In this document: positions 1 to 7,069 of the stretch, one piece after another
Numbering within the stretch: the stretch's first letter is position 1
Layout: each line of letters begins with the position of its first letter
DNA from: a virus
IMG/VR virus record: IMGVR_UViG_3300035701_000360
Span: 1 to 20,466 of that record
DNA length: 20,466 nucleotides
Direction: 5' to 3' (one strand)
Notes under the pieces: model-generated
The model's input: the letters and a program-made list of their open reading frames with translations, nothing else
Told to the model about the DNA's origin: nothing
The model's database searches: none
Position numbers and translations under genes: made by a program

Positions 1-132
1 GCTTTTTGTTCGCAATGTTTCAAATGGAGCCACCAAAAGCCCGGCCTTCTTCGCATCATTCAAAAGCAAAAACGTATCCGATTTAAAAACTGGATTCAAC
101 TCGTTCAAATCCCTGCAAATTTCTATTCCCAT
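1..132 (-). CDS. M15-type peptidase/endolysin, N-terminal 44 residues (cut by window edge)
   Basis: This reading frame is open from an ATG at 132 to the window edge, and the window ends exactly on a codon boundary. The visible protein begins MGIEICRDLNELNPVF and continues to FETLRTKS. The pattern 'LNP.F......L..A...GL...PFET.RT' is the usual start of phage L-alanyl-D-glutamate / D-Ala-D-Ala peptidases of the M15 family, which cleave peptidoglycan crosslinks. The zinc-binding His and Asp residues would lie beyond the edge. A GGGGAG SD sits 7 nt before the ATG, and the gene starts 1 nt after the tape-measure stop (TAA-A-ATG). It may be a lysis enzyme or a tail-associated wall hydrolase. The family call is by resemblance of a short segment. 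Confidence 0.6.
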   Translation of the reverse strand, partial: MGIEICRDLNELNPVFKSDTFLLLNDAKKAGLLVAPFETLRTKS

Positions 133-133
133 T

Positions 134-1855
134 TTATCTCCCCAGGTAAATGCCGGCAGTTTCTAAAAGCCTTGGTAAGTCGATTTCTTTTGACCTTACC
201 CCGCGCTCCAATTGCGATTCCAGACTTCCCGCACCCCCAGTGATATAAAGATTCACGGTGGGCTTATTATTCGTTGTCATATTTCTGGTCTGCTGGTTAT
301 TGTAGATTTGTGAACCACGGGGGACGTTTATTAATTCCGGCCCACGTTCGCCCACCATGGCCCAGCCCCCGGGTGCGAAAGAAGTTCCTGCGGCAAAACC
401 GGATATTCCTTTTTTGAGTGCTTCAAATGCAAACGTTACAGCGGCCAGTTTCGCAAGGCCGCTCCAATCCCAAAGGCTCTGGATAATCAGCATGGCCTGC
501 GCTTTCTTTTCCATGAGATCAATAACGGTAATCAAAACGGCCTTGGCACTTTCCTTAAAACCTTTATCCCCCTGTCCAATGCCAACGGCCATAGCGGCCC
601 CGATAGCCATAGCACCTTCGCGTTGGCTCTTAATCAACTCTTCTTCTAACTTGCGACGATGCATATATATTTTATCCCAAGCCTGTAAATTGTCGCTTGC
701 AATGCGAATTTTTTCGTTTTCGGAATCCATAAAAGCCTTATCTGATTTTTTCCCAAACTCCTCTTCCTCTTTCCATCTTTCCTTACGTTGTCTTTCACTT
801 TCCTTGAGTTTGGCATCCGTAATTTTTTGCATTTTTTTCAAATCAGCATCGGATACTCCTTGGGGAGTTATGCCGCTGGCAAGTGCTGGAGATATTGAAG
901 TTTCAGATTTGTTAGAATCGAAAATTTTCTTTTTCCATTCTTCAACTTTAGAAGACCAACTATTAATGGCGCGTTGCGCTGATTCGGGAGTGCCTATATA
1001 TAACTTTTCAAATACAGATGCATCACTTTTTAATCCTTGAGATTTTTTTAATCTTTCCTGTGCATCCTTTAGCATTTGTTCGGAATAACGCAATTGCACC
1101 TCGAAGCCTTTGTTGCTTGGCTTTATTTGTCCGCCTTCTGTCAATGCTTCTTTTGTAGATTTTAAAGCCTGCTCAAGAGTATCCCAAAACCCAACGGTTG
1201 TATTGCCAACCTTTATAACAATAGGCAAGACTTTTTTACCAAAATCCTCTTTTAACTCGTTCCATTTTAATTGAATTTTGTCCAGTTCGCTGGCACCAGC
1301 TTCAGCACTACCCCTAAAAGTTTTTGTTAATACCTCGTAAATGGAAGATAGCCGCTCTACGCTTCCAGCAGCACCGTTCGCCGATAACCCCAATTTCTCA
1401 AGAGAGCCGTTTTCAGATTCTAAACCACGTAAAACAATAGCAGTCGCGACGTTTAAGTCCATGCCTTTTGCGGCGGCCAAATCCATTATAGCCTTCGTTG
1501 TTTTATTTACCAGAGGGCCATAAATTCCATACTGCAAAAGCAAAGTTTGAACAGATTCGATTTCCTCGTGGGATTTTCCAACAATCATCATTTGCTCTTC
1601 TGCGAAACTTTTATAAAAAGCAAATGACTGTTCAGTATAAAGATTTTTTTCTTTGAGAGCATTTATTAATTTTCGGTTGCTTTTTTCTTCATCGTCCGCC
1701 GCCTTCGCCGCGTCAATGGAGAAATTTATAAATTGTCGGGCCCCGGCAATACCGATGTATGCCGCAAACAAACCCTTTAAAGCGGTGGTTGCGCGGTCAA
1801 AGGTTTCTATTCCCTGTTGCCGTACTTTGAGCATTACCTCTAAATCATTGCCCAT
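134..1855 (-). CDS. Tail tape measure protein (lambda gpH-like)
   Basis: This 573-aa protein sets siphovirus tail length and is ejected at infection. The N-terminal third is helical and Ala-rich. Residues ~360-420 are highly charged, with many Lys/Glu/Arg (KESERQRKERWKEEEEFGKK). Hydrophobic helices follow at ~420-490 (AMAIGAAMAVGIG, AVLITVIDLM, LAAVTFAFEAL). The C-terminal stretch around residues 495-530 carries GGWAMVGERGPELINVPRGS, a hallmark of many tape measure proteins. At about 0.15 nm per residue this predicts a short tail near 85 nm (inference). It follows the G/GT chaperone genes as in lambda, and its ATG overlaps the T-frame stop (TAATG) with AAGGA upstream. No lysozyme or peptidase domain is visible inside it. 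Confidence 0.85.
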   Translation of the reverse strand: MGNDLEVMLKVRQQGIETFDRATTALKGLFAAYIGIAGARQFINFSIDAAKAADDEEKSNRKLINALKEKNLYTEQSFAFYKSFAEEQMMIVGKSHEEIESVQTLLLQYGIYGPLVNKTTKAIMDLAAAKGMDLNVATAIVLRGLESENGSLEKLGLSANGAAGSVERLSSIYEVLTKTFRGSAEAGASELDKIQLKWNELKEDFGKKVLPIVIKVGNTTVGFWDTLEQALKSTKEALTEGGQIKPSNKGFEVQLRYSEQMLKDAQERLKKSQGLKSDASVFEKLYIGTPESAQRAINSWSSKVEEWKKKIFDSNKSETSISPALASGITPQGVSDADLKKMQKITDAKLKESERQRKERWKEEEEFGKKSDKAFMDSENEKIRIASDNLQAWDKIYMHRRKLEEELIKSQREGAMAIGAAMAVGIGQGDKGFKESAKAVLITVIDLMEKKAQAMLIIQSLWDWSGLAKLAAVTFAFEALKKGISGFAAGTSFAPGGWAMVGERGPELINVPRGSQIYNNQQTRNMTTNNKPTVNLYITGGAGSLESQLERGVRSKEIDLPRLLETAGIYLGR

Positions 1856-2199
1856 TATTTGTCCTTCGCTTCTAACTTTTTATCGAAGTACCTTTTGAGA
1901 AAATAGAAAGCATCCGAGAGTTTCGCCGGTTGCTCAAGACTCGATTTCCCGTTCGGCCAGCGGATACAGCCGTTGTGATACCACTGAAAAAAATACGGCA
2001 GCAGGAAAAAGCCTTCGTGGTCAGCCAACATGCGGGGACATTGCTGGATTTCCACATCCCCGCTGCCGTTGCATGTTTTACAGTTTGGCTCATATCCGTC
2101 ACATTCCCAACAAAAATGTATTCTCCACGGCCTCCGGCAATCCATCGAGCTGCAAATCGAACAAACGAACATTTTGGCCGTTTCGCTGTCCGTTATCAT
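1855..2199 (-). CDS. Tail assembly chaperone extension (T part of G-T frameshift product)
   Basis: This 114-aa frame is probably expressed mainly as the C-terminal half of a G-T fusion. It lies in the -1 frame relative to the upstream G gene, and that frame is open across the end of G and the slippery site at 2214-2220. The ATG at 2199 has no recognisable SD, which argues against independent initiation. The fusion would be 270 aa. In lambda the T part of gpGT recruits tail tube protein around the tape measure (family knowledge). This T part is unusually Cys-rich, with CSIC (13-16), CWEC (30-33) and CKTC (40-43), so a zinc-binding fold is likely. The C-terminal half is aromatic (FFLLPYFFQWYHNG). 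It ends in TAATG with the tape measure gene. Confidence 0.65.
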   Translation of the reverse strand: MITDSETAKMFVCSICSSMDCRRPWRIHFCWECDGYEPNCKTCNGSGDVEIQQCPRMLADHEGFFLLPYFFQWYHNGCIRWPNGKSSLEQPAKLSDAFYFLKRYFDKKLEAKDK

Positions 2200-2210
2200 T
2201 GCAGCCGCGA

Positions 2211-2666
2211 TTAATTTTTTCTTTCTTGTCCCCCCAAAGCATTCAGGTCAAGAATAATACCGAGCATTTTATAACGGTCAACCAGAGAAAAGAATTGCGA
2301 AGGCTTTCCGCCGACAGGTAGTGCCGCCGCGCCCTCACCTTTCCATGATATGAGCGTGGTGTCAACAAGCCGGTTCAAAGCGTCCAGTTCTTTTTTGTCC
2401 GCCTCTTCGGTGGATTGCTCTTTGCGCGAAAGCTCAATAGCCCGGTCGCGTACAGCTTTAGGTTTTGCGTCTTTGTCCAGGGCCGGGCTTTCGGCCTCAA
2501 TCTGCTTTTGAGCTTCCGCAAGATACGGCTGGAAATTAGAATTGATCTGGCGCAGAACGCTTTTTATCGCAAGCTCCGCCGCATCAGTCATGGGCTTAAA
2601 AAAATAGGTTATGCCGCTTTCCTTGTCTTCGTGCGGCATCTCCACGTCAAGAGAAACTGGAATCAT
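2211..2666 (-). CDS. Tail assembly chaperone (lambda gpG-like)
   Basis: This 151-aa protein is mainly helical and acidic, beginning MIPVSLDVEMPHEDK. It sits between the tail tube genes and the tape measure gene, the position of lambda G. The frame can be extended to a TTG at 2684. The ATG at 2666 is preferred because GGGGAGGG lies just upstream of it and would otherwise fall inside the coding sequence. The protein ends GGQERKN-stop, and the last 25 nt contain two heptamers that fit -1 frameshifting. Gene G products coat the tape measure protein during tail assembly. The identification rests on position plus the frameshift signal, not on a recognised domain. Confidence 0.7.
   Translation of the reverse strand: MIPVSLDVEMPHEDKESGITYFFKPMTDAAELAIKSVLRQINSNFQPYLAEAQKQIEAESPALDKDAKPKAVRDRAIELSRKEQSTEEADKKELDALNRLVDTTLISWKGEGAAALPVGGKPSQFFSLVDRYKMLGIILDLNALGGQERKN
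2214..2235 (-). promoter_or_regulatory. Programmed -1 frameshift site in G/T tail chaperone genes
   Basis: On the minus strand the end of G reads G GGG GGA CAA GAA AGA AAA AAT TAA. The A AAA AAT heptamer (2214-2220) has the X XXY YYZ form in the zero frame, directly before the G stop. Nine nt upstream is a run of six G (2230-2235), the position of the SD-like stimulator in the dnaX frameshift site. That run is itself a second candidate heptamer, G GGG GGA (2229-2235). Eight nt downstream, GCTGCAA (2199-2205) can pair with TTGCAGC (2149-2155) as a stimulatory stem. The -1 frame continues without a stop into the T ORF. Confidence 0.75.
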
Positions 2667-2690
2667 AAAAAACCCTCCCCGCAAAAGTTT

Positions 2691-3644
2691 TTATTTTGTG
2701 TTGAGCGTGATTGTGAAATCGTTACGCTCGAAAAGCCCTTCTAAATCCCAGGTTTCCACCCCCGCCTCGTCGCTGTTCGTGATATTTGTAATCTGTCCGT
2801 ATGCCGAAGTCCATTTGTATTTTTGAGGAACAGCACCGTATTCGATCGTAACGGCCCCAAGGGTCTTTCCCAGTAAAGCAGTTTCAGGGTCGCAGGTTGC
2901 CGGAAGTTCTTTGTAGGCTTTTGCCTTCCATTTTATTTTACGCTTGGTTACAATCGTAAGGCCCTGGCCGTAGGTTGCCGCCGGGTTAATGGTAAGCGCC
3001 GCTTCCTGGCCCATGTCGATTTCGGCATTGATAACTTTGTAGTCGTTATCGCCATTTATTGTAAGCGTAGAGGCACCAAGGAAGGCGCTGGCAAGAGTTC
3101 GGATCTTCGTAGGAGTTGGAGCCGTCGCCGCCGCCGGTATTCCATCATACATGAATTTTCCGGTAATGTCCATGACTGTGGGCTTGCCTGCCTCGAAAGT
3201 CCACTTGGGAATTAATATACCACTGCTCATTTTTCGCAGTATGGCGCCGGAAGCGTCAAGGTTTCCAGAGTACCCCCAGGCCGTGCAATCCACCATAGAG
3301 CCAAGAACGGACGTAGGAGTGTAAATAAAAATGCCGTCAACGGCTTCGGCCACGGTAAAGCAGGACATTCCCAAGAGCGCCCCAAATTGGCTTGGAGTGT
3401 CAGATCCGCCCGAGCGCGCGTAAACCTTAAAGGAAAGGTCGCAAGAGGTCAAACCCGGTATGCTGGCATCCTGGTCAAAGCTTCCGCCTACAAGATCAAT
3501 TTCAGTCATACCAAAATTTGGCTTGAGCGTGGCCGGGCCTATGGTTTCGATAATATTTGTAGCATCCAAATCTGTTTTTGCCGTACCATAAGCTGATTGT
3601 GCCTTAACCAAAAGCATGGAGAGATTGATTGCCTGCTTTGCCAT
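2691..3644 (-). CDS. Major tail tube protein, second paralogue
   Basis: This 317-aa protein is probably a tail tube subunit (lambda gpV role), forming the stacked rings of the siphovirus tail. It is closely related to the gene just upstream (3655-4632). Shared blocks include MAKQ.INL at the start, QDASIPG, IPKWTFE, AEIDMGQEAALT, KRKIKWKAK, DPETALLGKT, GQITNI.NSDE, GVETWD and FERNDFTI near the end. It has a good SD (AAGGAG, 7 nt before ATG) that overlaps the stop codon of the preceding gene. Its place before the G/GT chaperones fits a tail tube gene. One of the two paralogues may instead form a specialised ring or decorate the tube. Confidence 0.7.
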   Translation of the reverse strand: MAKQAINLSMLLVKAQSAYGTAKTDLDATNIIETIGPATLKPNFGMTEIDLVGGSFDQDASIPGLTSCDLSFKVYARSGGSDTPSQFGALLGMSCFTVAEAVDGIFIYTPTSVLGSMVDCTAWGYSGNLDASGAILRKMSSGILIPKWTFEAGKPTVMDITGKFMYDGIPAAATAPTPTKIRTLASAFLGASTLTINGDNDYKVINAEIDMGQEAALTINPAATYGQGLTIVTKRKIKWKAKAYKELPATCDPETALLGKTLGAVTIEYGAVPQKYKWTSAYGQITNITNSDEAGVETWDLEGLFERNDFTITLNTK

Positions 3645-3654
3645 GATTTACTCC

Positions 3655-4632
3655 TTATACCACATGGGTATATTGTATTATTGTGAAATCGTTTCTTTCA
3701 AAAATCCCTTCAATGTCCCATGTTTCCACACCGCCCTCGTCGCTGTTGGAAATGTTGGTGATCTGGCCATAGCTGGATGAAAAAGAATGCCGCTGTGGAA
3801 TCACTCCAAAGTCAAAAGTAACGGCTGCAATAGTTTTGCCAAGCAGTGCCGTTTCAGGATCAACAGTTGTGTCTTTGTAGATTTTGGCTTTCCATTTTAT
3901 TTTCCGCTTGGAAAAGATTGATTCCGCGCGCCCGTATGTGGCCCCGGCATCCACGGTCAAGGCCGCTTCTTGCCCCATATCAATCTCTGCGGATATGATT
4001 TGATAAAGCGCGCTGTTTAAAATAAGATGTGTATTAAGACCCATGAATGCAGGGGCAATGGTGCGCTGCTTGGTAAGTGCTGGTGTTGACGCGCTTGTTG
4101 GCTGTGTTGCAAGGGCAGACACGCCAGAATAGCACAGCTTGGCGGATAAATCCATAAGACAGGGCTTTCCAGTTTCAAATGTCCACTTGGGAATGAATAG
4201 GCCATTAAATGCTTTGTATAAAAAACAGGCGTTTGATCCTATCTGGCCGGAATACATCCAAGCCGTAAAATCCTTTTGCTCGGAGATTAAGGATGTGGGT
4301 ACATAGGTAAAGGTTCCGCCCGTAGGGGTGCTTTCGGTTTGCTTCATGCCTGCGCACTTTAAGAGCGTTCCCGCCTGGCCCGCAGCATCCGCGCCATTGC
4401 TGCGCATATGGACGGCGAGGGAAAGGTCAATCTCTTGTGCCCCCGGAATACTCGCATCCTGTTCAAACCCGCCGCCGATTAAATCTACCTCATTCGGGTT
4501 TGAATTCAATTTCAGTTTGGCAGGCCCGACGGTTTCGATAAAGTGCGCCGCCGTAAGCCCGGCCTGTTCGGCCCCCCAGGAATCCTGCGCCGATACCAAT
4601 AGAAGATCGAGATTTATAGATTGTTTTGCCAT
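3655..4632 (-). CDS. Major tail tube protein, first paralogue
   Basis: This 325-aa protein begins MAKQSINLDLLLVSAQ and is homologous over its full length to the following gene, with roughly half the positions identical by eye. It occupies the position of lambda V, right after the U-like terminator gene. The region before IPKWTFE and a Thr/Ala/Ser-rich loop near residues 180-195 (TQPTSASTPALT) differ most between the copies; a shorter loop (TAPTPT) stands there in the second copy. The SD is AAGGGG, 7 nt before the ATG. The two genes look like an old tandem duplication, since coding sequence and protein have diverged well beyond a recent copy. Confidence 0.72.
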   Translation of the reverse strand: MAKQSINLDLLLVSAQDSWGAEQAGLTAAHFIETVGPAKLKLNSNPNEVDLIGGGFEQDASIPGAQEIDLSLAVHMRSNGADAAGQAGTLLKCAGMKQTESTPTGGTFTYVPTSLISEQKDFTAWMYSGQIGSNACFLYKAFNGLFIPKWTFETGKPCLMDLSAKLCYSGVSALATQPTSASTPALTKQRTIAPAFMGLNTHLILNSALYQIISAEIDMGQEAALTVDAGATYGRAESIFSKRKIKWKAKIYKDTTVDPETALLGKTIAAVTFDFGVIPQRHSFSSSYGQITNISNSDEGGVETWDIEGIFERNDFTIIQYTHVV

Positions 4633-4635
4633 AAT

Positions 4636-5121
4636 TTACCCCTTCACGTAAGGATCTTTAAAATCCACAAAAGTTATTACCTTGAAAGTTAGGACAATCA
4701 TAAAAAGCGCTTCGCCGTCCGGCCCAATGTCGATAGTGTAGTAGGTTTCCGTCGGCTCTGTTGTAATGGCATACCCGCCGCGCGTGTGATCCGCCATGAT
4801 CCCTTTTATGAGATCGGGTGCCACATTATCGGTCTGTTGCGGGATCGGTTCCTCTGTGGCAATGGCATCATCGGAGAGTTTTGCTTTGTAGAGTAGCGTA
4901 TATTCGAGTTCGTAGCTGTCTGCCTGTGTCTGTCCTTGGTCGCGGTTTATGGTAATGGCCGGGCCAAGCACTTCCACCCGTGGATATCGGTTGTTTGTTC
5001 TATCGCTCAAGCGTTCCTGTTCGCAGTAAGCCACGTTGGTATTGTAATGGTTTGCCGTGGTTATGGCAGCAACGGACGTTACCACGTTCGCGGTAATCAA
5101 AGAGGTAATTGAATCAGCCAT
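4636..5121 (-). CDS. Tail terminator / completion protein (lambda gpU-like position)
   Basis: This 161-aa protein lies between the Z-like gene and the tail tube genes, exactly where lambda U is found. gpU-type proteins cap the tail tube and bind the head-tail connector. The protein is compact and mixed alpha/beta, with an internal beta-rich stretch (DSYELEYTLLYKAK) and a C-terminal strand-rich segment (GEALFMIVLTFKVITFVDF). These resemble terminator-fold proteins in outline only. The ATG overlaps the preceding gene by 8 nt. A GGAG lies about 10 nt upstream. No motif proves the assignment. Confidence 0.5.
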   Translation of the reverse strand: MADSITSLITANVVTSVAAITTANHYNTNVAYCEQERLSDRTNNRYPRVEVLGPAITINRDQGQTQADSYELEYTLLYKAKLSDDAIATEEPIPQQTDNVAPDLIKGIMADHTRGGYAITTEPTETYYTIDIGPDGEALFMIVLTFKVITFVDFKDPYVKG

Positions 5122-5884
5122 TTGGCCCTACTCCTTCCACGCCCCAGCGTCCGGCGTTTTTGCCTGCGTATCTTTCTTTTAAATCTCTACATGCCCTATT
5201 CAAAGCAGTCATGCCGCGCCTTATTACAGCGCCAGACTCACTATAAAATTGCTTGGAAAAATCAAAATGCTGTTTTATTTTTACCTGCTTTTTACCTATG
5301 AACATAAGTGCGTTTCTTTTAAACGGGTTCCCGCCGCGTTGACGTTTATATGTCATGTCCTTTTCAAACCATAAAAGCGTTCCACCCTTCCCCATGATTG
5401 GGGTTAAATTATCTTTAAATAAAAGTTCAAAATGCTTTTTAAAATTGCTTTCAATTCCCAAGCGCTTTAAATTTTTATAAACAGGCAAAGACATAAATCG
5501 GGAAGATGTTATTGTCCCGCCCCCCTTTGCCGCATCCATCATAGCCATGCCTTCCATGAATTTTGAAGGGTGTCGCAATCCAGAACCCATTTTTAAAGTC
5601 AAATCGTTCAAGTTCTCTTTGTTGTAAATGTACCCCTTGAAAGATTTTGCCAATTTCATAGGCCATTTCCCGCCGCGCCGGAAAGAATCGCTTGCGCCTT
5701 CCCCGCGTTTCAATCGTAATATCTGCTTTCGGAAAGCGCCGTCCTTGCCGCTGTTGTTTCCAACGTACCGGTCGCGCTCTGCGCCAAGCCAAGCCCGCAT
5801 AGTAATAAGAAACCGCTGCGGGGCTTCGTTAAGCATATTCTGTAAATTCGCGTGCCCCTTGAGGCTTGTGGATAGTGAAATCAT
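5114..5884 (-). CDS. Minor tail / virion morphogenesis protein (lambda gpZ-like position)
   Basis: This 256-aa, strongly basic protein is rich in Lys and Arg (LKERYAGKNAGRW near the C terminus). It sits between an FII-like connector gene and the U-like gene, the position of lambda Z, whose product is needed for head-tail joining. Family members are generally basic and poorly conserved, so position is the main evidence. Its ATG overlaps the upstream stop as ATGA, and its 3' end overlaps the next gene by 8 nt, so translation is probably coupled on both sides. A segment around residues 100-130 (SKFMEGMAMMDAAKGGG) is Met- and Gly-rich. An HK97 gp10-like neck protein is the alternative. Confidence 0.45.
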   Translation of the reverse strand: MISLSTSLKGHANLQNMLNEAPQRFLITMRAWLGAERDRYVGNNSGKDGAFRKQILRLKRGEGASDSFRRGGKWPMKLAKSFKGYIYNKENLNDLTLKMGSGLRHPSKFMEGMAMMDAAKGGGTITSSRFMSLPVYKNLKRLGIESNFKKHFELLFKDNLTPIMGKGGTLLWFEKDMTYKRQRGGNPFKRNALMFIGKKQVKIKQHFDFSKQFYSESGAVIRRGMTALNRACRDLKERYAGKNAGRWGVEGVGPNG

Positions 5885-6225
5885 GGCTTCAATCCCAAAT
5901 GCCAGGCCATAGGCGTATATCCTATAATCCCGGCCACGGTAAAAATATTCGTCTCTCCTCCAAATTCCGGGGAAGCAATAGAAACAGTGTCTTTTCCGAC
6001 CTTCACGGTTTCGATTCCGGCGGCTGCGGAAATAGAAATAACGATAGTGACTTCGTACATAACCGGCATTTTGTCAACCTTGGAGGAAACCTTTTTATTC
6101 CCCCCGTGATTAACGATTGCATAAATGCTTTTTGCTGCGGCCCCGTTTGCGGTATAGGAAATCATAGAGCGAAAAGGATTTTCCGCCCCGAGAATTGCCG
6201 CCGTGAATTCATCTGCAAGGTTCAT
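5881..6225 (-). CDS. Head-tail connector protein (lambda gpFII-like)
   Basis: This 114-aa protein starts MNLADEFTAAILGAENPFRSM, resembling the amphipathic start of FII-type head-tail joining proteins. Alternating beta-strands and turns follow (VMYEVTIVISISAAAG, DTVSIASPEFGGETNIFTVAGIIGY). The size matches lambda gpFII (117 aa). FII binds the bottom of the gpW ring and presents the interface for the tail. The gene follows the capsid-associated genes and precedes the Z-like gene, as in lambda. AAGGAAAT provides an SD close to the ATG. The assignment is by size, order and general sequence pattern. Confidence 0.5.
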   Translation of the reverse strand: MNLADEFTAAILGAENPFRSMISYTANGAAAKSIYAIVNHGGNKKVSSKVDKMPVMYEVTIVISISAAAGIETVKVGKDTVSIASPEFGGETNIFTVAGIIGYTPMAWHLGLKP

Positions 6226-6231
6226 ATTTCC

Positions 6232-6564
6232 TTATCGGCAAAGCTTTATTCCGCGCACCAATGTCCCGTTTTGTTTAAAAACATGGGCCGTGATCGGCGT
6301 ATCCTTCGCGTAATTTTGGTAAAGCTTTACAATGTTCCTGCGAAGGCAGGGAGTTCCGGCATTCGCCTGTAAAACCTCCGTCTTTACCTCGCCTGTTTGA
6401 TCTTGGAAGTCTATTTTAACAATGCCGGATACATCCACCTGGAAATAGTGGCAATTTGAAATATCAGGAACCACATTCTTGTCGCTGGCATCCAAAACCA
6501 CAACGTCGGTACATCCAACACCAGCCGTCGGAAGCATGTCTTGATTAAAACCACCTGGAGCCAT
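6232..6564 (-). CDS. Small beta-rich virion protein, function unknown
   Basis: This 110-aa protein contains short predicted strands (TDVVVLDASDKNVVP, CHYFQVDVSGIVKID, TPITAHVFKQNGTLVRGI) separated by turns, and no recognisable catalytic motif. Its pattern of 'hydrophobic strand, Asp-rich turn, G.V..... VLQANAGTPCLRRNIVKLY' loosely recalls the small spike-base/head-decoration proteins of some phages, but that link is weak. It sits directly below the terminator hairpin at 6589-6621. It has its own SD (AAAGGA, 6 nt from the ATG) and ends 6 nt before the FII-like gene. A head-completion or decoration role is inferred from position only. Confidence 0.55.
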   Translation of the reverse strand: MAPGGFNQDMLPTAGVGCTDVVVLDASDKNVVPDISNCHYFQVDVSGIVKIDFQDQTGEVKTEVLQANAGTPCLRRNIVKLYQNYAKDTPITAHVFKQNGTLVRGIKLCR

Positions 6565-6588
6565 AAGTGTCCTTTCACTCTTCGAGTT

Positions 6589-6621
6589 AAAAAAAGGGCG
6601 AGCGGTGTTTCACGCCCGCCC
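6589..6621 (-). terminator. Rho-independent terminator between head genes
   Basis: On the minus strand a GC-rich stem (5' arm GGGCGGGCGTG at 6611-6621, 3' arm CACCGCTCGCCC at 6596-6607) closes an AAA loop. It pairs through 9 bp including one G-T, then 2 bp after a bulge. Seven T residues (6589-6595) follow at once. This is a textbook intrinsic terminator facing the direction of gene transcription. It lies inside the head operon, after the capsid-associated genes and before the connector and tail genes, so it probably gives partial termination or needs antitermination. Confidence 0.8.
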
Positions 6622-6657
6622 CCTGTTTTTATTTTATTCCATCCATGATTCACATTT

Positions 6658-6984
6658 TCATTTTGTAAACATCTCGAATAACGGGAGAGTGTCGGCATCT
6701 ATTTTCTCTTCCTCATCCAACTTTAGGAAGATTTTTTTTAAACAATCAAGAATAATTTCGTTAAAAGAAAAGGATTTCATCGGATCAAGACTTGCCTTAT
6801 ACATAAAAGACATCCCGTTCCCGATTTGCCTTTCCACGTATTCTGTTGTTTTTATTTCTTCCACTGTAAGGGATAAATCCATAATACAATCACTGATGAT
6901 TTTACGTTTTGCAGCAGAGGAAACTATAGGCTGTAAAAGATTTGAAATTAAAATTCTATGTTTAATCGAAAGTTTTGTTTCCAT
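6658..6984 (-). CDS. Hypothetical small helical protein in head module
   Basis: This 108-aa protein (METKLSIKHRILISNLLQP...) is mainly alpha-helical, with charged ends and a hydrophobic middle. The frame could run to a GTG at 7026, but that would place the start inside the hairpin at 7021-7050. The ATG at 6984 has GGGGA about 9 nt upstream and is preferred. I do not recognise the family. Placement between the DUF2190 capsid protein and the FII-like connector suggests a head gene, perhaps in the place of lambda FI. A terminator lies 37 nt after the stop codon. Confidence 0.6.
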   Translation of the reverse strand: METKLSIKHRILISNLLQPIVSSAAKRKIISDCIMDLSLTVEEIKTTEYVERQIGNGMSFMYKASLDPMKSFSFNEIILDCLKKIFLKLDEEEKIDADTLPLFEMFTK

Positions 6985-7020
6985 TTTTCTTGTCCCCGCT
7001 AAAAAAGATTGGTTAAAGCA

Positions 7021-7050
7021 CCGCACCGATGTATTTCAACACCGGTGCGG
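7021..7050 (-). repeat. Stable hairpin between capsid-associated genes
   Basis: CCGCACCG and CGGTGCGG form a perfect 8-bp stem with a 14-nt loop in which TGT and ACA can pair further. It lies 20 nt after the stop of the DUF2190 gene and 36 nt before the next start. There is no immediate T tract on the minus strand; TTTTTT comes 13-18 nt later. It could stabilise the abundant capsid mRNA or pause polymerase. Confidence 0.65.
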
Positions 7051-7069
7051 GTTAATTAAGGCTCAAAAA

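Noticed and set aside
357-1040. Long plus-strand ORF (227 aa) opposite the tape measure gene
   Set aside because: It is antisense to a clear tape-measure frame; its Ser/Ala-rich product is typical of a reverse-strand shadow.
7021-7050. Intrinsic terminator call for this hairpin
   Set aside because: The stem is strong but no T tract follows directly on either strand; it is kept only as a hairpin.
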